Positions 60,332 through 64,000 of a stretch of DNA of 64,000 nucleotides are shown in pieces. This DNA comes from Gemmatimonadota bacterium (GTDB lineage Bacteria > Gemmatimonadota > Gemmatimonadetes > Gemmatimonadales > GWC2-71-9): contig JADJPD010000001.1 in NCBI GenBank assembly GCA_016713435.1, positions 930,001 to 994,000 of the forward strand. The letters are read 5' to 3'. The first letter of the stretch is position 1. Each line of letters starts with the position of its first letter. Position numbers and translations under genes: made by a program. Under the pieces are notes generated by a model. The model worked only from the letters and a program-made list of their open reading frames with translations, was not told the origin of the DNA and searched no databases.

Positions 60332-61303
60332 GTGAGCGCACCGCTCGCCGAGCGAGTCAAAGCCGAGGCCCAGCGCCTCGGCTTTGTTGCGTGCGGGATC
60401 ACGGATTTAGCCCCGCTGCCGCATGCGGAGGCGCTGGATCGCTGGCTCAAGGCGGGTTTCGGTGGGAACATGCGGTACATCAACAGGCAGGCTAAGAAGC
60501 GGAAGGATCCGCAGTTAGCGGATCGTGCCGCGCGGAGAGCCGTTGTTGTTCTTGACAACTACTACTATCAGGAAGAGCGTCGAGATCCCCTCGGTGAACT
60601 TGAAGTAGCAGCTGAGAAGACTACTCCAAAGATCGCCCGTTATGCGCGCGGCAAGGACTACCATCAGGTCACCCTCGACCGGCTCGAGCAACTCGCGGCG
60701 TTCCTCCGCTCCCTGGGCGCCGAGGCCGCCCGGCCCTACGTGGACACCGGCCCCATCGCCGAACGGGAGCTGGCCCAGCGGGCGGGGCTGGGCTGGATCG
60801 GCAAGAACACCATGCTCCTGCGGCCCGGCCTGGGCAGCTGGTTCTTCATTGGGACGGTGCTCACCGACCTCGAGCTCGCCTGCGACGCGCCCTTCACCAC
60901 CGATCACTGCGGCAGCTGTACCCGCTGTCTCGACGCCTGTCCCACCGACGCCTTCGTGGATGTCCGGGTGCTCGATGCCACGCGCTGTATCTCCTATCTC
61001 ACCATCGAGCACAAGCATGCCATCCCGGAAGACCTCGCCCCGAGGCTCGCGGGCTGGGCGTTCGGCTGCGATGTCTGCAACGAGGTGTGCCCGTGGAACG
61101 AGCGCTTCGCGACGCCGTCGGCCATCGAGGCTTTCCGGCCCCGCAACGCGCTCGAGGGTGCGGGAGCCGGACATTTCGACACAATGGATGAAGCCACGTT
61201 CACGGCCCAGTTCGGCGACACACCCCTCGCGCGACCCGGCCTGGCCCGGATGCGCCGCAACTGGCGTGCGGCCCTCGCCTCGCTCGGCTGGCGGGAGGAA
61301 TGA
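60332..61303 (+). CDS. queG: Epoxyqueuosine reductase
   Basis: A 323-residue cobalamin- and [4Fe-4S]-dependent enzyme that reduces epoxyqueuosine to queuosine in tRNA. N-terminal QueG motif QRLGFVACGITDLAPLPHAEALDRWL, VDTGPIAERELAQRAGLGWIGKNTMLL, and two 4Fe-4S cysteine motifs, CGSCTRCLDACPTDAF and CDVCNEVCPWNERF. Starts at GTG 60332, one base after the ndh stop. A low-GC patch (about 48% GC in 60541-60600 by hand count) and TTA codons at about 60407 and 60515 are unlike the rest of the window, and a perfect hairpin lies near the 5' end. Confidence 0.94.
   Translation: MSAPLAERVKAEAQRLGFVACGITDLAPLPHAEALDRWLKAGFGGNMRYINRQAKKRKDPQLADRAARRAVVVLDNYYYQEERRDPLGELEVAAEKTTPKIARYARGKDYHQVTLDRLEQLAAFLRSLGAEAARPYVDTGPIAERELAQRAGLGWIGKNTMLLRPGLGSWFFIGTVLTDLELACDAPFTTDHCGSCTRCLDACPTDAFVDVRVLDATRCISYLTIEHKHAIPEDLAPRLAGWAFGCDVCNEVCPWNERFATPSAIEAFRPRNALEGAGAGHFDTMDEATFTAQFGDTPLARPGLARMRRNWRAALASLGWREE
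60359..60385 (+). terminator. Perfect 11-bp hairpin with T-tail inside the start of queG
   Basis: AAAGCCGAGGC (60359-60369) pairs with GCCTCGGCTTT (60375-60385), loop ccagc, ending in a T-run. It has the shape of an intrinsic terminator but is within the first 18 codons of queG. It may limit read-through from ndh into queG, or be a coincidence of a GC-rich helix-coding segment. Confidence 0.4.
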
Positions 61304-61325
61304 GGGGGGCTAGATTTCCGCGCCT

Positions 61326-61688
61326 ATGGAACCGGTCCTGCACTCCCTCGCCATCTTCGTCACCGACATCGAGCGCGCCAAGCGCTTCTACCGGGACGAC
61401 CTCCGCCTCCCCCTCACCCGGGAAGGGAGCTTCGGCGCCGAATTCCTCGACGGGCCGCCGCACCTCGGCGTCCATCCCGCGGTGCATCCCGACGCCAAGG
61501 CGCTGGTGGGCCGGCACACGGGCCTCACCCTGCGGGTGGAGGGAATCCTCGACTTCTGCGAGCACCTGCACGAGCGGGGCGTCACGTTCCTCCAGGAGCC
61601 GACCAAGTCCTCCTTCGGCATCATGGCCATGATCGCCGATCCCGATGGCAACATCTTCGCCCTCTGGGACGACCACATCCCCGAGTAA
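61326..61688 (+). CDS. Glyoxalase/VOC-family protein
   Basis: A 120-residue vicinal-oxygen-chelate domain: LAIFVTDIERAKRFYRDDLRL, FLDGPPHLGVHP, LRVEGILDFCEHLHERGVTF and MIADPDGNIFALWD. The family covers glyoxalase, dioxygenases and antibiotic-binding proteins; metal-binding residues (H, E) are partly visible, so the exact role is unknown. ATG 61326 has a TAGATT hexamer nine bases upstream and no SD, so it may be expressed from its own leaderless promoter. It follows queG by 22 bases. Confidence 0.85.
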   Translation: MEPVLHSLAIFVTDIERAKRFYRDDLRLPLTREGSFGAEFLDGPPHLGVHPAVHPDAKALVGRHTGLTLRVEGILDFCEHLHERGVTFLQEPTKSSFGIMAMIADPDGNIFALWDDHIPE

Positions 61689-61701
61689 GGCGCCCGCCCC
61701 G

Positions 61702-62460
61702 ATGCCTCGCGCGCTCGTCACCCTGATCTCGCTCTGGACCTGGCTGGTCCTCGGCACCTGCGTGCTCCTCTGGTGCCCGGTCATGGCGGTGCTCTGGGTG
61801 GTCACCCGGCCGTTCGACCGGGATCGCTACTGGGTGGGTCTCTTCTTCCGGAAGATCGGCGTGGTGACGGCGGCGCTGAACCCGCTGTGGCGCTTCCGCG
61901 TGGCCGGGAACCTGGGCATCGACCCGCGCCGGCCCTACGTGGCGGTGGCCAACCACGAGTCGTTCGTGGACATCCTGCTGATCAGTCACCTGCCGTGGGA
62001 AATGAAGTGGCTCTCCAAGGTGGAGATCATGCGGATCCCGGTGCTGGGCTGGAACATGCGCCTGGCGGGGGACGTCCCGGTGGAGCGCGGCACCCGGCGG
62101 AGCGGGGTCAAGGCCATGCTGCGCTGCCGCGAGCTGCTCGGCCGCAAGGTGTCGGTGATCATCTTCCCCGAGGGCACCCGGTCCCCCACCGACGAGCTGC
62201 TGCCCTTCAAGGACGGCGCCTTCCGCCTCGCGGTGGACGCCGGCGTCCCGATCCTGCCCCTCGTGGTGACGGGAAGCCGCACCGCCCTGGCCAAGCACGA
62301 CTGGCGCGTGGGCCGCTCGGAGGCCCTGGTGCGCGTGCTGTCTCCCATCGAGACCACCGGGCTCACCGCCGCCGACGTCCCGGCCCTCCGCGACCGGGTG
62401 CGCGACATCATCGCCGCCGCCCGGACCGGCGCGGCGGTGCCGGCGCCCGCCGCCGGCTGA
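61702..62460 (+). CDS. 1-acyl-sn-glycerol-3-phosphate acyltransferase (PlsC-type)
   Basis: A 252-residue membrane-associated acyltransferase with one to two N-terminal hydrophobic helices. Conserved acyltransferase motifs: NHESFVDILL (HX4D), VERGTRRSG, and FPEGTRSPTDELLPFKDGAF (motif with EGTR), followed by PILPLVVTGS. It would transfer an acyl chain to lysophosphatidic acid or a related lipid. Its ATG lies 13 bases after the VOC stop, so it is probably co-transcribed. Length and motif order are normal for the family. Confidence 0.92.
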   Translation: MPRALVTLISLWTWLVLGTCVLLWCPVMAVLWVVTRPFDRDRYWVGLFFRKIGVVTAALNPLWRFRVAGNLGIDPRRPYVAVANHESFVDILLISHLPWEMKWLSKVEIMRIPVLGWNMRLAGDVPVERGTRRSGVKAMLRCRELLGRKVSVIIFPEGTRSPTDELLPFKDGAFRLAVDAGVPILPLVVTGSRTALAKHDWRVGRSEALVRVLSPIETTGLTAADVPALRDRVRDIIAAARTGAAVPAPAAG

Positions 62461-62781
62461 GTCCCGGCCACCGCCCCGCCTCACAACGCGCCAGCCCCTC
62501 CCCCTGACCGGGGGCCGTGTCGGCAGTCCGGGCGCCCGTCAGCTCCATCCCAAGGATGGGTGTCCATATCCCCCGGGGTCCGTGCGTCCCCGTGGTGCCG
62601 CCGGGGAAGGACCGCCTGCCCCGCCGGCACTGCACGGAGTCGCTCCGGCCTCCCCCGGCCTGCCGCCTGCCCGGCACCGCCCGGCCACGGCCCGTGCCCT
62701 CGCGATCGCGCCCGGACCTCCGTCCGGCACCATCCCCCGGCCGCCCGGCCGGGCGGGCTACCCCGATTCCATGAGTGTGTC
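62461..62781. other. Intergenic gap before a lipoprotein gene
   Basis: About 320 bases after the acyltransferase, Pro/Arg-coding on all frames. No gene or recognised RNA is supported. It should carry the promoter of the lipoprotein gene at 62782, but no clear -10/-35 is visible. Coding frames that cross it are compositional shadows. Confidence 0.6.
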
Positions 62782-63672
62782 ATGCATTGTTCCCCCTCCC
62801 GCGTCCTGCGACGCGTCCTGCTCGCTGGCAGCCTCCTGCTCCCCGCCTGCGGCGCGGCCGACCGGGACCTCGGCCCCAGCGAGGTGCTCCCCCCCACCCA
62901 GGAGCACCTGACCACGGGGCCCGGCGGCATGTTCATTGTCACCGAGAACGACTGGGCCGGCTTCAACTCCCTCCTGCCCCTCATCCGCGGGCTCCTCAGC
63001 GGCTGGACCCGCTACCTGCCTAACAACACCGGCCGCATGGTCTACGATCCATCCGCCCGCTGCGGCTCCCCGTACACCCTCGAGGTGAACTTCCCCGCCG
63101 GGATGCAGGAGGGCTCGGGCACCGAGCACCTGCGCGTGGCGGGCCCCTCCGGCGAGTCCCTCGACCAGCTGGGCAACTTCCGCCACCTCTACCTCGAGTA
63201 TTGCGTCTGGGTCCCGGCCTCCTGGGAGGGCCCCGCCAGCGGCGTCCAGAAGCTCTTCCACATCTGGGGCACCTCGGATGATCCCAAGGGCTACAACACC
63301 CAGGCCCTCCCCACCCTTTATGGCGCGGGCGACAACAATCTCTCGCACCAGCTCCGGCTGCAGAACCTCACGCCGAGCCGCGTCGGGGACCGCACCGAGA
63401 ACGTGCGCTGTGGCGCGGCCACTCGCGGCGAGTGGGACCGGGTGGAGATCTACCTCGTGCAGAACACCGGCGGCCAGGCCGACGGCCAGCTCCGCATGTG
63501 GCTGAACGGCCAGCTCTGCGCCAGCGAGGACGACATCACCTGGAGTGATGCCTCACATTATTCGAAGCAGTGGAAGGACCTGCAGCTGAATCCCACCCGT
63601 GGTTCCAGCGGGTTCTACGTCAACACCACCCAGCACCTGCGCTACGGTGCCGTCAAGGTGAGCGTGTTCTGA
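62782..63672 (+). CDS. Lipoprotein with concanavalin-like / polysaccharide-lyase-like fold
   Basis: A 296-residue lipoprotein (AGSLLLPACGAA). The mature part has beta-sandwich-type segments: LYLEYCVWVPASWEG, VQKLFHIWG, RGEWDRVEIYLVQNTGG, QLRMWLNGQLC and QWKDLQLNPTRGSSG, in the order seen in concanavalin-A-like lectin/glucanase or PL7/PL14-type lyases. Catalytic residues cannot be placed. Start at ATG 62782 following an intergenic stretch. Role probably in binding or degrading a polysaccharide at the surface. Confidence 0.65.
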   Translation: MHCSPSRVLRRVLLAGSLLLPACGAADRDLGPSEVLPPTQEHLTTGPGGMFIVTENDWAGFNSLLPLIRGLLSGWTRYLPNNTGRMVYDPSARCGSPYTLEVNFPAGMQEGSGTEHLRVAGPSGESLDQLGNFRHLYLEYCVWVPASWEGPASGVQKLFHIWGTSDDPKGYNTQALPTLYGAGDNNLSHQLRLQNLTPSRVGDRTENVRCGAATRGEWDRVEIYLVQNTGGQADGQLRMWLNGQLCASEDDITWSDASHYSKQWKDLQLNPTRGSSGFYVNTTQHLRYGAVKVSVF

Positions 63673-63723
63673 GGGGAGGGTCGGGCGGGGGGCGGGAAGG
63701 CCGGGATCGCGGCAGGGGCGATC

Positions 63724-64000
63724 CTACGCCTTCCCGAGCCCCGCCGGGCCGCGGCCGCGGCGGCCCACGCCGGCGAGCACCAGCAGCGTGAAGAGGTAGG
63801 GCAGCATCAGGAAGAGCTGGTAGGGCACGTCGAGCAGGAAGCTCTGGAACAGGAACTGCAGCGCCATGGCCGCCCCGAAGACCAGGGCCGACACCAGGAT
63901 GCGCCCGGGGTGCCACGCGCCGAGCACCACGATGGCGATGGCGATGAAGCCGCGCCCCGCCGTCATCCGCTCGGCGAACGTGCCCACCTGCGCCAGGACC
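63724..64000 (-). CDS. ABC transporter permease (BMP/simple-sugar or nucleoside type), partial
   Basis: The C-terminal end of a membrane permease, truncated by the right edge. About 91 codons are visible with two to three helices and the motif GTFAERMTAGRGFIAIAIV, which is diagnostic for YufQ/NupQ-type permeases of BmpA-family nucleoside or simple-sugar ABC importers. Its stop is TAG at 63724-63726. The binding protein, ATPase and partner permease must be to the right of the window. Confidence 0.8.
   Translation of the reverse strand, partial: VLAQVGTFAERMTAGRGFIAIAIVVLGAWHPGRILVSALVFGAAMALQFLFQSFLLDVPYQLFLMLPYLFTLLVLAGVGRRGRGPAGLGKA

Noticed and set aside
1..64000. CRISPR array, tRNA, rRNA, integrase or insertion sequence
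   Set aside because: No regularly spaced repeats, cloverleaf, rRNA-like block or transposase/integrase motif was seen on reading; a covariance-model search would be needed to exclude tRNAs fully.

Overview
The window is 64 kb of uniformly high-GC bacterial DNA. It is densely coded, with long shadow frames on both strands. The mix of genes suggests a Gemmatimonadota-like, diderm, aerobic soil or sediment bacterium: TonB receptors, many lipoproteins, SCO1/PCuAC/CtaG oxidase-assembly factors, a CcmH variant with a CX7C cysteine pair, cyanophycin metabolism and NDH-2. That assignment is inference, since no rRNA or marker gene was read. No rRNA, tRNA, CRISPR array or insertion sequence was recognised.

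Layout. 0-4 kb: an EF-G-like GTPase (cut by the left edge), a small Cys/His-rich secreted protein, and two cytochrome c paralogues flanking a CcmH-like protein. One of the two cytochromes has lost its haem-ligand His. 4.4-8 kb: membrane protein and acyltransferase-3 genes. 8-15 kb: a cyanophycin make-and-break cluster (iadA, cphB, cphA and a Mur-ligase paralogue). 15-26 kb: three sensor kinases, one response regulator, an ABC exporter, an SDR, a BFD-type 2Fe-2S protein and cell-envelope proteins.

27-49 kb is a copper island. It holds two TonB receptors, a separate mbnP-mbnH pair, a second MbnP-MbnH fused in one polypeptide, copC, copD, two SCO1 proteins, two canonical PCuAC chaperones plus a degenerate one, two beta-propeller lipoproteins with CxCC motifs, a DJ-1/isonitrile-hydratase-like protein, a TauE/SafE membrane protein and CtaG. 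Small exported proteins with a CxCVxxxC core and a Pro-rich tail recur beside these modules. Ten minus-strand genes from 48164 down to 39370 are so tightly packed that they look like one operon. A plausible reading is that the TonB receptors import copper or a copper complex, MbnH modifies MbnP so that it binds copper, and SCO1/PCuAC/CtaG deliver copper to the terminal oxidase. The small Cys/His proteins would be an undescribed periplasmic or membrane-surface copper-handling component.

49-55 kb: three tandem membrane-anchored ankyrin paralogues, an unknown protein and a GAF-type protein. 55-64 kb: a CopZ-like HMA protein, a DHS/LOG/class V aminotransferase operon, NDH-2, queG with a low-GC patch, a VOC protein, a PlsC-type acyltransferase, a lipoprotein and the end of an ABC permease (cut by the right edge).

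Several genes are interrupted by single-base frame changes, mostly in short G/C runs: cphA, the 18.9-19.4 kb gene, mbnP, mbnH, the 34.7 kb small protein, the CocE hydrolase and a propeller gene. Each reads through as a normal family member after one-base edits. The simplest explanation is residual sequencing indels, not real pseudogenes, and coordinates below span the repaired genes.
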